DNA of 46,399 nucleotides from Microcystis aeruginosa NIES-4325 (lineage in GTDB: Bacteria > Cyanobacteriota > Cyanobacteriia > Cyanobacteriales > Microcystaceae). The notes below the pieces were generated by a model that saw nothing but the letters and a program-made list of their open reading frames with translations, had not been told where the DNA came from and did not search any database. Location: positions 1 to 46,399 of the forward strand of contig NZ_BJKP01000010.1 of NCBI RefSeq assembly GCF_008974145.1, written 5' to 3'. Positions 1 through 7,001 of the stretch are shown here, piece after piece. Position 1 is the first letter of the stretch. Each line of letters opens with the position of its first letter. Made by a program: the position numbers and the translations under genes.

Positions 1-975
1 CCACTCCCCAAAAATGACTATCCCGCATTAAGTACATTTACTTTTGTGTCCTGTTGGATAGGTTTTGCGCTGGATAAAAGTATCGTCAGCATGAGAGACT
101 TAAGCGCACGCCTGAAAATGCAAGGAATTAATGTCAATACGTCAACGTTTTCTAAGGCCAGTAAAATCCGAGAGACAGAACCATTTGAGAAAATCATCAA
201 TAAATTAAATAAAAGTTTAGTAAACAAAAAAGGAAAAGAAGCGGCTCAAGCTTTATTTCCAATTGACTCGACAATAATCTCACTGACAAGTAAACTGTTG
301 TGGGCAAAAGGATGGCATCAAGTAAAATTATTTTGTGGAATAAATAGTATCACCACAGAAGTGGGGGGGATTGTGATCAATTTTGGTCAAGGACATGACT
401 CTAAAGAAGGGAAAAAAACTAGAGAAGAAATTCCTGTAAATGGAGTTGGGGTAATGGACAGAGGCTTTTCTTCTAATGAAAGAATCAGAAAATTATTAGA
501 GAAAAAAGACAAGCACTTTGTTTTAAGGGTAAAAAATGATATGAAGCTAGAAATGCTGGAAAATGGTCAGAGCAAGCTAGGAGCAGAAAAAAGAGAAGTA
601 GAGGTAAGAATCGTTGAGTTTTGTGATCTAGAAAGTAAAAGTGAATTTCCGATAGCGACGGACTTACCCTTAGAAGGAGAAGGGGTGGTAAGTAATGAGG
701 AAATTGCCGAAATGTATCGACAAAGATGGCAAATAGAACTTGTTTGGAAGTTCTTAAAAATGCAGCTAAAGCTTGACCGTCTAATCACAAAAAACGAGAG
801 AGGAATTTGCCTACAAATTTATAGCTGTATCATCGCTTATTTAATTTTGCAGCTAATAGATATTGAAGAAGTATTTGGCAAAAGCTTATTAGATAAATTG
901 CGCTATTTACAGAGTTTTATGTGTCAACATATCAGCTATGTACACTGGTTTAGAAAAATTGTCTATTCAATCTGA
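1..975 (+). CDS. IS4-family transposase, 5' end outside window
   Basis: A DDE transposase that would cut and join the ends of its insertion sequence. The frame is open from base 1, so the GTG at 46 is probably internal and the true start lies outside the window. Visible motifs are the first catalytic Asp in FPIDST, the second in VMDRGF, and a complete Y-(2)-R-(3)-E-(6)-K signature, in which YRQRWQIE is followed by a Lys seven residues after the Glu; this is diagnostic of the IS4 family. The reading frame is intact to a TGA at 973-975, so the copy may still be functional if its N-terminus is whole. Immediately downstream lies an older IS982-type remnant on the opposite strand, which suggests that this element landed in or next to it. 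The left inverted repeat cannot be seen. Confidence 0.9.
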   Translation, partial: PLPKNDYPALSTFTFVSCWIGFALDKSIVSMRDLSARLKMQGINVNTSTFSKASKIRETEPFEKIINKLNKSLVNKKGKEAAQALFPIDSTIISLTSKLLWAKGWHQVKLFCGINSITTEVGGIVINFGQGHDSKEGKKTREEIPVNGVGVMDRGFSSNERIRKLLEKKDKHFVLRVKNDMKLEMLENGQSKLGAEKREVEVRIVEFCDLESKSEFPIATDLPLEGEGVVSNEEIAEMYRQRWQIELVWKFLKMQLKLDRLITKNERGICLQIYSCIIAYLILQLIDIEEVFGKSLLDKLRYLQSFMCQHISYVHWFRKIVYSI

Positions 976-1040
976 AAAATGGCGTTCTGGGGTTGTCATG
1001 TTCTTAAATGTAAAGTTTTGTTACGAGATTCAACATTTCT

Positions 1041-1244
1041 GCGACTAATCATATTCGGAATCTACTGTGGTTGTGACATCGCTTTTCTCCCTTTCTCAAA
1101 ATTGCCACTGCAATACAGGGGGGCAACTATAGCTGTGGTCATCACTTCCCCATCGCTGATCTGTTGCTGTGAATCCTCTTGATGATTCATGGCTTTGAGA
1201 ATGTCCTCACAAAGGCAATAAATCGCTATAATCTCGTCATTCAT
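1041..1244 (-). pseudogene. IS982-family transposase remnant (N-terminus only)
   Basis: The first 60 codons, starting MNDEIIAIYCLCEDILKA and containing SDGEVMTTAIVA, match my memory of the N-terminus of IS982-type transposases, which run to about 280-300 residues. A TAG interrupts the frame where a Tyr codon would be expected. The frame then resumes with IPNMISR before similarity is lost near the end of the IS4-type gene. The catalytic part is gone, so this is a dead fragment, probably truncated by the neighbouring insertion. The family assignment comes from recognition of the sequence, not from a search. Confidence 0.65.
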
Positions 1245-1251
1245 TTTTTTG

Positions 1252-1291
1252 GCTGCTACTCGTCTTTTATCTTTTGTAGCAGCTTTTTTTG
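1252..1291 (+). terminator. hairpin with T-run
   Basis: GCTGCTAC (1252-1259) pairs perfectly with GTAGCAGC (1276-1283), and seven T residues follow. The form is that of a rho-independent terminator for transcription on the plus strand. It would stop read-through from the IS4-type gene. It also lies just upstream of the IS982 remnant's start and could be part of that element's end. Confidence 0.55.
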
Positions 1292-1353
1292 CTTAATCCC
1301 ATAGGTAGCAACTTAGGTTAGCTAACTTTGTTAGATAAGAACTTTTTTGAGAA

Positions 1354-1617
1354 TAGACCTCTTGCAAAAATCAAAAATCTTCCGTTAGGTGAGGAGTAAG
1401 CACCCAGTAGTCGGTCGTCAGGAGAATTAAGAATGAGTATTAATCAATTAAATGCTCTATTTGGGTATTTTATGCAATTTCATGTCTATTTTTCTCATTT
1501 TTGAACTCTCAAAAATTAATTGTGCAAGAACTCTATTCTTTTTTCAACTTCAATCTAAAAATCGAGAAAAAAGACAATCGCTCCATCATACCATAAAAAA
1601 GTTATGCAAGAGGTCTA
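1354..1617. repeat. MITE-like element with 13-bp terminal inverted repeats and TA flanks
   Basis: TAGACCTCTTGCA (1354-1366) is repeated in perfect inverted form as TGCAAGAGGTCTA (1605-1617). If the outer TA is a target duplication, the terminal repeat is GACCTCTTGCA, the pattern expected of IS630/Tc1-mariner-type transposition. The 264-bp body has no convincing gene: an 89-codon frame across it has no recognisable features. A related, decayed copy of the left end starts near 2760. From 1618 to the next gene at 1841 I see only a heptamer repeat (ctgataa, near 1780) and the upstream region of that gene. Confidence 0.7.
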
Positions 1618-1840
1618 ATCAAGAATCTCTCGAACAATTGGGTTTCAACTGGTTGAGGCTTCCTCTAAAAGCTTTGATGTACTCAGCTTCTAATCTTCTT
1701 TTTAGGTGGGAGAATTGCTAGATTCTTTCTTGGAGTCCTTTGCCTCTTGCCCCTTCAGTAGCTGACGGCTAAAAAGCTGATAACTGATAACCCGGGAGAA
1801 AATATAATTGTAGCTACCTACCCATTCCTGATTAATTCCT

Positions 1841-2302
1841 ATGGCAGAAGAAACCACCACCCCCGCAACTCCAGCTGCAGAAGCAGCAAAACCGGCTCAA
1901 CCCGCAGCCGCTAAAAAGCCCAAAGAGCCTACCGTCGAGGAAAAACCCTTGGCTGAATTTATCGAGCAGCATTTTCAACCCGCCCTGGCGGCAGCCTTGC
2001 AAAAGCTGGGTATAACTGATATGAAGCTATCCTTTAAACAGGATAAAATTCCCGTGCAGGGCTTTTCTGGCTCTCCCTGTTGGCAGTTAACCGGCAATTG
2101 GCTCGGGGGAATGCGTCAATTTAGCATTTATTTTTTGGAAGAAGACATCAACGGTAAAAAAGCTTTTTCCCAAGCTGAGGGCGGTGCTCTACCTAGTACT
2201 CTTGAATCATTTATGATCGATGAAAGGAAAGTTAGTCTCGATTTACTGTTGTTTTACACCTTGCAACGGCTTAACGGTCAAAAGTGGTTGACGAGAAACT
2301 AA
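1841..2302 (+). CDS. DUF2996-family protein
   Basis: This 153-residue protein has a low-complexity Ala/Pro/Thr/Lys head (residues 1-40) and a compact conserved domain (about 45-153) with the motif GSPCWQLTGNWLGG and a C-terminal LLFYTLQRLNGQKWL. I recognise the domain as the DUF2996 family of cyanobacteria and plastids, whose biochemical role I do not know. No signal peptide or membrane segment is seen, so it is probably cytosolic or stromal-side. The first ATG is used because the Pro/Ala-rich head is typical of the family. It is transcribed in the same direction as the DUF3110 and yraN genes, but a long inverted repeat separates it from them. Confidence 0.8.
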   Translation: MAEETTTPATPAAEAAKPAQPAAAKKPKEPTVEEKPLAEFIEQHFQPALAAALQKLGITDMKLSFKQDKIPVQGFSGSPCWQLTGNWLGGMRQFSIYFLEEDINGKKAFSQAEGGALPSTLESFMIDERKVSLDLLLFYTLQRLNGQKWLTRN

Positions 2303-2313
2303 AATTACTGAGG

Positions 2314-2374
2314 ATTAGCGATCGAGAAGGGGGGTAAAATGAGCATAGACGACCACTGCTTATCGATCGCTAAT
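2314..2374. promoter_or_regulatory. 12-bp perfect inverted repeat in the leader of the next gene
   Basis: ATTAGCGATCGA (2314-2325) is complementary to TCGATCGCTAAT (2363-2374), eight bases before the next start codon. It could form a long-looped stem in the messenger RNA leader or be two halves of a protein-binding site. The core resembles the HIP1 octamer that is abundant in this genome, so part of the symmetry may be incidental. Confidence 0.35.
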
Positions 2375-2381
2375 AGTAATT

Positions 2382-2759
2382 ATGCGTGTATTTGTACTAC
2401 TTTTTAACGCAGGCACAGAAAACGAAGGTATCCACACCATTCAAATGGGAGCTATCAATAAGGTGTTGATGTTTGAATCGGAAGATGATGCCACCCGTTA
2501 TGCTCTGCTGTTAGAGGCACAGGATTTTCCGACTCCCACGGTAGAGAAAATTGATTCGGAGGAAGTGGAAGAATTTTGTCACAGCGCTGGCTATCAAGCG
2601 GAAATGATTGAAGCGGGTATGTTGGTAATTCCCCCCGAAAGCAATGCCTCAGAGTTGGATTGGCAAAAAGAGGAAGTCCCCCCCGCCGAGGAAGAGTTTT
2701 CCGAGATTCCCGATGCGGAGTTAGACAGCATCCGTCGTCGTCTAGAAGGACTTTTGTAA
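2382..2759 (+). CDS. DUF3110 domain protein
   Basis: This 125-residue protein opens with MRVFVLLFNAGTENEGIHTI and continues with VLMFESEDDATRYALLLEAQDF, the pattern of the DUF3110 family found in cyanobacteria and plant plastids. The fold is predicted to be a small alpha/beta domain over residues 1-90. The last 35 residues are strongly acidic (PPAEEEFSEIPDAELD) and probably flexible. There is no signal peptide or membrane helix. Its function is unknown to me. The gene is followed directly by the decayed MITE fragment starting within its last codons. Confidence 0.8.
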   Translation: MRVFVLLFNAGTENEGIHTIQMGAINKVLMFESEDDATRYALLLEAQDFPTPTVEKIDSEEVEEFCHSAGYQAEMIEAGMLVIPPESNASELDWQKEEVPPAEEEFSEIPDAELDSIRRRLEGLL

Positions 2760-2904
2760 TAAACCTCTTGTAAAAATCGAAAATTGTCCTGCTTGGTTCG
2801 GAGACAGGAGCCAGTAGTCAGGAGTTCGAAGTCAGAAGACAGGATAATCAATCAACGTTGTTCCCTGTTCACTGATAACTGTTCACTGATAACTGATAAC
2901 TGAA
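2758..2904. repeat. decayed MITE end followed by heptamer repeats
   Basis: The sequence from 2758 (aataaacctcttgtaaaaat) onward to about 2825 resembles the left end and interior of the MITE at 1354, including a shared 'ccagtagtc' stretch, with scattered substitutions. No matching right end is found. From about 2868 to 2904 there are cgataac/ctgataa-type seven-base repeats (for example actgataactgataactg), which recur elsewhere in the window. The whole stretch fills the gap before yraN. Confidence 0.5.
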
Positions 2905-2905
2905 T

Positions 2906-3325
2906 ATGACAACTGTGGGGGAATTGGGCGAAAATTTGGTGGCGGATTGGTTGCAATTACAGCAATGGCATCTCCTCCAGCGTCGTTGGCGTAGTCGTGG
3001 CGGTGAAATCGATTTAATCGTTTTGTCTAAATCTCAGGCGACTCTCGCTTTTGTCGAGGTGAAAACCCGCAGTGCTGGCAATTGGGATTTAGGGGGCAAA
3101 TTAGCGATCGATGACCGTAAACAGGGGAAAATTTACGAAGCTGCCCAGATATTTCTCTCCTTTTATCCCCAATGGTCCGATTTAACCTGTCGTTTCGATG
3201 TGGCTTTGGTTAGTTGTCAAAAAAGTTCTCTATTAGCTTTACCTGAGTTTTCCCTTGATTATCCCTGTCAGCTACGGGCAGGTTATCAATTGCAATTACA
3301 GGAATATCTCGTGGCGGTTTTCTAA
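2906..3325 (+). CDS. yraN: YraN family protein (UPF0102)
   Basis: This 139-residue protein matches the YraN/UPF0102 family, which has a restriction-endonuclease-like fold. GELGENLVADWL (residues 5-16) is the family's start motif. RSRGGEIDLI gives the acidic Glu-Ile-Asp, and LAFVEVKTR gives the VEVK, so the (D/E)xK-type active-site pattern is intact. The cellular role is unsettled; a link to DNA repair or processing is only suggested by the fold. The length is close to the family's usual 120-140 residues. The ATG lies right after a block of heptamer repeats, and I see no clear ribosome-binding site. Confidence 0.88.
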   Translation: MTTVGELGENLVADWLQLQQWHLLQRRWRSRGGEIDLIVLSKSQATLAFVEVKTRSAGNWDLGGKLAIDDRKQGKIYEAAQIFLSFYPQWSDLTCRFDVALVSCQKSSLLALPEFSLDYPCQLRAGYQLQLQEYLVAVF

Positions 3326-3336
3326 AAACACAATAT

Positions 3337-3360
3337 GCCCGCCTAGGGAGGCGGGCTTCA
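3337..3360 (+). terminator. hairpin after yraN
   Basis: GCCCGCCT (3337-3344) pairs perfectly with AGGCGGGC (3349-3356) around a four-base loop, 12 bases after the yraN stop. The following ttcatctt is only partly T-rich, so it is a fair but not strong terminator candidate. Confidence 0.55.
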
Positions 3361-3411
3361 TCTTGTACAAACGATATGGACTCCTAAAAAATTAACGGAC
3401 TTAATACAATA

Positions 3412-3590
3412 GAGGTTTACAGAACCCACAACAGTCTATCTGTCAACTATCAAGATTTCTCAGTTTACCGACTCAGGTGCTGATTACGGCTCACTCTATC
3501 TGTCCTATATCGAGCGACAGAGGCGAAACCATACTTTACTTTACCAACTTCGAGAATCTGCGTCCGATTTAGCTGTTGCGTTGATCTAGA
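3412..3590 (+). pseudogene. possible decayed or frameshifted small gene
   Basis: Between yraN and the TPR gene, one frame reads YGSLYLSYIERQRRNHTLLY and continues to SDLAVALI before a TAG at 3588-3590. It has protein-like composition but no ATG, GTG or TTG start. An adjacent frame just upstream reads VNYQDFSVYRL before a stop, so joining the two needs a one-base shift near 3470. The TAG lies inside the 5' arm of a strong terminator, as expected for the end of a transcribed unit, and a TACAAT at about 3407 could be a -10 box. I do not recognise the protein. Alternatively the stretch is a structured RNA. Beyond 3618 the gap holds one more hairpin (AAGGAAG 3625-3631 with CTTCCTT 3640-3646) and heptamer-like repeats up to 3835. 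Confidence 0.35.
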
Positions 3591-3618
3591 GCAGGTGGCA
3601 CAGGCTCTAGGTCTTTTT
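3583..3618 (+). terminator. strong rho-independent terminator
   Basis: GATCTAGAGC (3583-3592) pairs with GCTCTAGGTC (3604-3613) over ten positions, with one T-G wobble, around an 11-base loop. Five T residues follow directly. It points to a plus-strand transcript ending here, distinct from yraN, which has its own hairpin. GGCACA in the loop (3597-3602) could instead pair with TGTGCC (3647-3652). Confidence 0.75.
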
Positions 3619-3824
3619 GCCTGGAAGGAAGTTGAGTCGCTTCCTTTGTGCCTTATGTTTTTAAGATAACACCTTTTTCAGGACTCGATCGACCTTGTGA
3701 TTAAAGTTTACACTTATTGATTTTTAGCAAAATTTGCCGTTACAAAACTATAGGAAGTGGGGAGTGGGGTGTGGGGAGAATAAATAAAATAATCTCCTAT
3801 CTCCTGACTCCTGACTACTGATCA

Positions 3825-4622
3825 CTAATCACTGATTAGGGACTGAATCTCCTGTCTGTAGGCAAAAGGAGCGCGACTGAGAGCCTCTTGAAAGAGGGGT
3901 TGAGCCTCTTGATTTTTGCCCTGTTCTTTCAGTATGATCGCCGTCGCTAAAATCGGTCGGAAATCGTTCACATCCATCTGTTGAGCTTGTTTATAGGCTT
4001 TTAAAGCTTCTGGATAATTTTGCTGCTCGAAATAGATTTTGCCTAAAAGTAACTGAACGGAAACGATATCGATTAAACTAGCGGGGTTATTGGAATCGGC
4101 AGCGGCTTTTAAAGCGCGATCAAGCGTGTCTTTGACCAGACTAATCGCCTCGATCGGGCGGTTTTGGCTGAGAAATAAATTAGTTAATCCAGTTAAGGCC
4201 TGTAGATCTTGGGGATGGGAGGCTAAAAGGGCGCGATAACTGCCTGTGGCTCCTGCATAATCCTCTATTTGCTGTTTCGCTTCTGCCAAAAGTAGTAGAT
4301 AATCAGATTGTTGGGGGTTAAGTTGCGCTAATTTTTCTAAAGGTTCGATCGCTTGCTTTAAATCGCCCTGCTGTAAGCGAGTATCTAATAATCCCCGCAA
4401 AGCCGTCTGATTATCGGGTTCGCGCTCTAAAACCATCTGATAACCCAAGGCTTGACTGGCTAATTCCTCTTGTTTCACTGCGGACAGATGACTCTGGCCT
4501 GAGGATCGCTCACTCTTGAGAATAGAAGTCAATAGCGGCATGGTCGAGAAAGACAGCAAAGCAAATAACATCAGGATGAGACCGATGGACAGCCAACGAC
4601 GTTGAGAGAGAGAGGCTTTCAT
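3825..4622 (-). CDS. membrane-anchored TPR protein
   Basis: This 265-residue protein has one N-terminal hydrophobic segment (about residues 10-32, LSIGLILMLFALLSFSTMPL) that serves as a membrane anchor or uncleaved signal. At least four tetratricopeptide repeats follow: motifs such as ALGYQMVLEREPDN, EPLEKLAQLNPQ, GKIYFEQQNYPEALKAYKQA and ATAIILKEQGKNQEA show the usual Trp/Leu-Gly-Tyr-Ala-Pro spacing. TPR arrays hold other proteins together, so it is probably a scaffold on the cytoplasmic or thylakoid membrane face; the partner is unknown. It is divergent from the next gene, with about 270 bases between them. Confidence 0.85.
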   Translation of the reverse strand: MKASLSQRRWLSIGLILMLFALLSFSTMPLLTSILKSERSSGQSHLSAVKQEELASQALGYQMVLEREPDNQTALRGLLDTRLQQGDLKQAIEPLEKLAQLNPQQSDYLLLLAEAKQQIEDYAGATGSYRALLASHPQDLQALTGLTNLFLSQNRPIEAISLVKDTLDRALKAAADSNNPASLIDIVSVQLLLGKIYFEQQNYPEALKAYKQAQQMDVNDFRPILATAIILKEQGKNQEAQPLFQEALSRAPFAYRQEIQSLISD

Positions 4623-4756
4623 AGACTGGGGTGCGAGGGGACAGACAGGAAAATGTTATGGAAATCTGGAGATTTGATTAAGGGATCGATCGAATTGGCC
4701 GCTCTTTATTGAGTACAATGGGCAAACGGTCAAGACTCAAAAGGGTTTTGACCAGG

Positions 4757-4787
4757 TTGACAGTCAAAAGATCATGGTTCTTAATAT
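4757..4787 (+). promoter_or_regulatory. candidate sigma-70-type promoter
   Basis: TTGACA (4757-4762), a perfect -35 hexamer, is followed after 19 bases by TAATAT (4782-4787). It faces the gene starting at 4897. The spacing is longer than the ideal 17, so the -10 assignment is uncertain. Confidence 0.35.
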
Positions 4788-4896
4788 ATTAGATGCCAGT
4801 AGAGTCGCCCTAGAGGGTTATTGTAACCTCCCAGATCGCGCTTTTGACTTGCTTGATTACTAATTTACTATGTGTCTCCGCCGCTAGGAGTGTGAT

Positions 4897-5769
4897 ATGA
4901 ATCGTCCTGGGAATCGGTCTACCGAATCACCGAAAACCCCCCCGACTACTGAAGTGGCAATTCAGGAAGTCCCCGTTAAATCCCCCCATACTGAAGCTGA
5001 TTTAGCCGTAGAGTCAGCCCCCCCCGAAGAAGTCAAACGTCAACAACCGATCCCCCCTCCCAGTCATCTGCGGCAGTATCGGGCGATCGGTCTCGTCTAT
5101 GGCCATTATCAGCGATCGGAGGAACAATTAACTAAAGGCAATATTTTAACTGCCGATGGTACTCTGATCGATTCTGTGATTCTCGGTCGGGTGATCAGTT
5201 TGGTTAAAAATCATCTCGATCTGGAAAAACCCCATCTTTGGGTGGTTTATCCGCGCACCCGTCAGGAAAATGATGCCCTTCATGTTCAGATTGTCGGTGT
5301 TTGGGAACCAGAAACCCTGAAAAAGGAGGATGATCAGGAGATAGAACCTCTCCCTGGTTCTACCCCTGGTTATTTCTCGATTCGAGGCGAAGTCATCTTT
5401 ACCGAACGGGAAAATCAAGCGGTAGTGGTCAAAATCCGACAAATGCCCAAAACTGAAGCGGAAAAACCCAAGTTTTTTAAACTAAAATTGCGCGGCACTT
5501 TACCTGGTAAACCGGTCAGTCGTTTTTGGGATTTTCAGGTACAACTGAAAGGGGATGCCTTAACTATTTTGGAGGGTTTAGACCTAGGTTTTGCCAGCAA
5601 GAAAAAACCGATGGGTAAGGGAGGTTTTAAAAAGCCTTTTGATAAAAATCGTCGTCCCTCAGTCGATAGATATTCTCGACCGGAAGGGGAGGAAGAAAAA
5701 CGACCTTTTACCCCCGGACAATCCCCTATCCCTCGGCCTTCCCGACCCAAACCCGTATCAGAAACCTAA
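4897..5769 (+). CDS. conserved cyanobacterial protein of unknown function
   Basis: This 290-residue protein has a Pro/Glu-rich disordered head (1-60), a central folded region (about 62-235) with HLRQYRAIGLVYGHYQRSEE, LHLWVVYPRT-like and FFKLKLRGTLPGK segments, and a basic, Pro/Arg/Lys-rich tail (about 240-290). The beta-rich central part and basic tail suggest RNA or nucleic-acid contact, but that is inference. AGGAG nine bases before the ATG supports this start. There is no signal peptide or membrane helix. I do not recognise a named family. A hairpin directly downstream separates it from the convergent small gene. Confidence 0.75.
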   Translation: MNRPGNRSTESPKTPPTTEVAIQEVPVKSPHTEADLAVESAPPEEVKRQQPIPPPSHLRQYRAIGLVYGHYQRSEEQLTKGNILTADGTLIDSVILGRVISLVKNHLDLEKPHLWVVYPRTRQENDALHVQIVGVWEPETLKKEDDQEIEPLPGSTPGYFSIRGEVIFTERENQAVVVKIRQMPKTEAEKPKFFKLKLRGTLPGKPVSRFWDFQVQLKGDALTILEGLDLGFASKKKPMGKGGFKKPFDKNRRPSVDRYSRPEGEEEKRPFTPGQSPIPRPSRPKPVSET

Positions 5770-5775
5770 TTTTTT

Positions 5776-5804
5776 CTAGGGATAGGTTTCTCACCCATCC
5801 CTAG
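5776..5804. terminator. hairpin between convergent genes
   Basis: CTAGGGAT (5776-5783) pairs perfectly with ATCCCTAG (5797-5804). T-rich runs flank it on both sides (TTTTTT before it and an eight-T run at 5813-5820). It sits between the stop codons of two convergent genes, so a two-way termination role is likely, although the T-run is not directly against the stem. Confidence 0.45.
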
Positions 5805-5806
5805 GC

Positions 5807-6328
5807 TTACAGTTTTTTTTCAGGAGTTACTTGATACTTAGTATTGGGAATATAAGCGCGAATTCTATAACTATAATCTGTTCCTAAAATATCCGTGATA
5901 AAAACCGCTAACTGAGTGCCTAAAATCGCTTCATCGGCAGAACTAAAAGATTTATAATCTTCTATTAACCATTCTTGACCACCATTAACTAAGGTACATC
6001 TAAAGGTGCCAAGAGATTCAGCAATTTCTAGATTTTTTGTATAGTTTCTCGTTTTTACTTCCCCCCTACTATCGGCCCTCAAACATAATTGATTAAGTTC
6101 TGCATAAAATTTGGCAGGAATTTTGTCTAAATCACCCCTTTTAGTCACCCAACGCACGAAAAGATGGAAAGACCAAGGAAGATTGAGATAAACTGGATAA
6201 GATAAATAAGATAAACCCAGAATAATTGTTAAATATAAGGAATAAATTAGGAATTTATTATATTTCTTTTTTTGGTATTGATTTAAATGTTTAGCTAAAT
6301 CTAGCTTGGATTTTTGCATAAATTTCAA
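5807..6328 (-). CDS. single-pass membrane protein of unknown function (copy 1)
   Basis: This 173-residue protein begins MKFMQKSKLDLAKHLN, followed by a basic stretch and one membrane helix (about 28-52, LIYSLYLTIILGLSYLSYPVYL). A soluble domain follows with LNQLCLRADSRGEVKT, FRCTLVNGGQEWLIEDYKSF and a C-terminal LGTDYSYRIRAY. I do not recognise the family. A second, truncated copy lies at 6583-6972 as part of a tandem duplication, so this copy is the complete one. The positive-inside rule would put the C-terminal domain on the outer or lumenal side. Confidence 0.7.
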   Translation of the reverse strand: MKFMQKSKLDLAKHLNQYQKKKYNKFLIYSLYLTIILGLSYLSYPVYLNLPWSFHLFVRWVTKRGDLDKIPAKFYAELNQLCLRADSRGEVKTRNYTKNLEIAESLGTFRCTLVNGGQEWLIEDYKSFSSADEAILGTQLAVFITDILGTDYSYRIRAYIPNTKYQVTPEKKL

Positions 6329-6357
6329 TTACTCAAAAGTAATTAGTAAAGAATAAA

Positions 6358-6615
6358 ATGTATCAAAAAATCCTGCGTTTTGCTCCAATTATCCTATCCT
6401 TGAGTTTGTTTATTTGACCGGACTGGGCAATTAGTCAAGAATTTAAACACTACACTTTTGCCCAACTGTGGGCTAGTTTAAGTGATATTACCACAACGTG
6501 GTAAGCTAGAAGCTATTTTTTAGATGGCTTTGGGTTATTTATCGATGACGGGTTACGATCGCCTAGGTTTTTATCCTATTAATCATCTCTTAGCGTTAGG
6601 CACTATTATCTGCAA
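6358..6615 (+). pseudogene. dead 5' copy of the MprF-like gene
   Basis: Bases 6358-6615 repeat the first 85 codons of the gene at 7002. The copy starts MYQKILRFAPIILSLSLFI and then hits TGA where the intact gene has a Leu codon. A one-base insertion near 6498 shifts the frame after ITTT. It ends at the duplication junction, so most of the protein was never copied. It can make at most a 19-residue peptide. Confidence 0.85.
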
Positions 6616-6972
6616 TTCTATTAGCCAGTCTTGACCACCATTGATCAAAGTACATTTAAAGGGACCAAGAGATTCAGCAATTTTTGTATGGATTCCCGTT
6701 TTTACTTCCCCCGCACTATCAGCACCCAAACATAATTGATTAAGTTCTGAAGAAAATGTAGCAGGAATTTTGTCTATGTCCACATCACCCCCTTTAGTCA
6801 GCCAAGGGATAAAAAGACGGAAAGTCCAAGGAAGATTGGTGTAAACTAGATAAGATAAACCCAGAATAATTGTTAAAGATAAGGAGGAAATCAGCAATTT
6901 ATTATATTTTCTTTTTGGCGGTCGGTTTAAATGTTTAGCTAAATCTAGCTTTGATTTTTGCATAAATTTCAA
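6583..6972 (-). CDS. small membrane protein, 3'-truncated copy 2
   Basis: The first 120 or so residues align with the gene at 5807-6328 (same MKFMQKSKLDLAKHLN start, same membrane helix, LNQLCLGADSAGEVKT, CTLINGGQDWLIE). The last residues (LQIIVPNAKR) are read from the antisense of the MprF-like fragment across the duplication junction. The protein has lost the roughly 50-residue C-terminus of copy 1. The frame is otherwise open, so it may be expressed, but it is best seen as a truncated paralogue. It is divergent from the intact MprF-like gene, with 29 bases between their starts. Confidence 0.6.
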   Translation of the reverse strand: MKFMQKSKLDLAKHLNRPPKRKYNKLLISSLSLTIILGLSYLVYTNLPWTFRLFIPWLTKGGDVDIDKIPATFSSELNQLCLGADSAGEVKTGIHTKIAESLGPFKCTLINGGQDWLIELQIIVPNAKR

Positions 6973-7001
6973 TTACTCAAAAGCAATTAGTAAAGAATAA
7001 A

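Noticed and set aside
979-1182. A 67-codon open frame after the IS4-type gene
   Set aside because: It overlaps the IS982 remnant on the other strand, which explains the sequence better, and it has no recognisable composition or start signal.
1452-1721. An 89-codon frame across the MITE
   Set aside because: It runs over the element's right end into flanking DNA, has no family resemblance or ribosome site, and is probably chance.
3412-3618. 6S RNA or tmRNA between yraN and the TPR gene
   Set aside because: I could not fold the expected long central-bubble rod of 6S RNA, and there is no CCA end or tRNA-like part for tmRNA. It is kept only as an unexplained unit.
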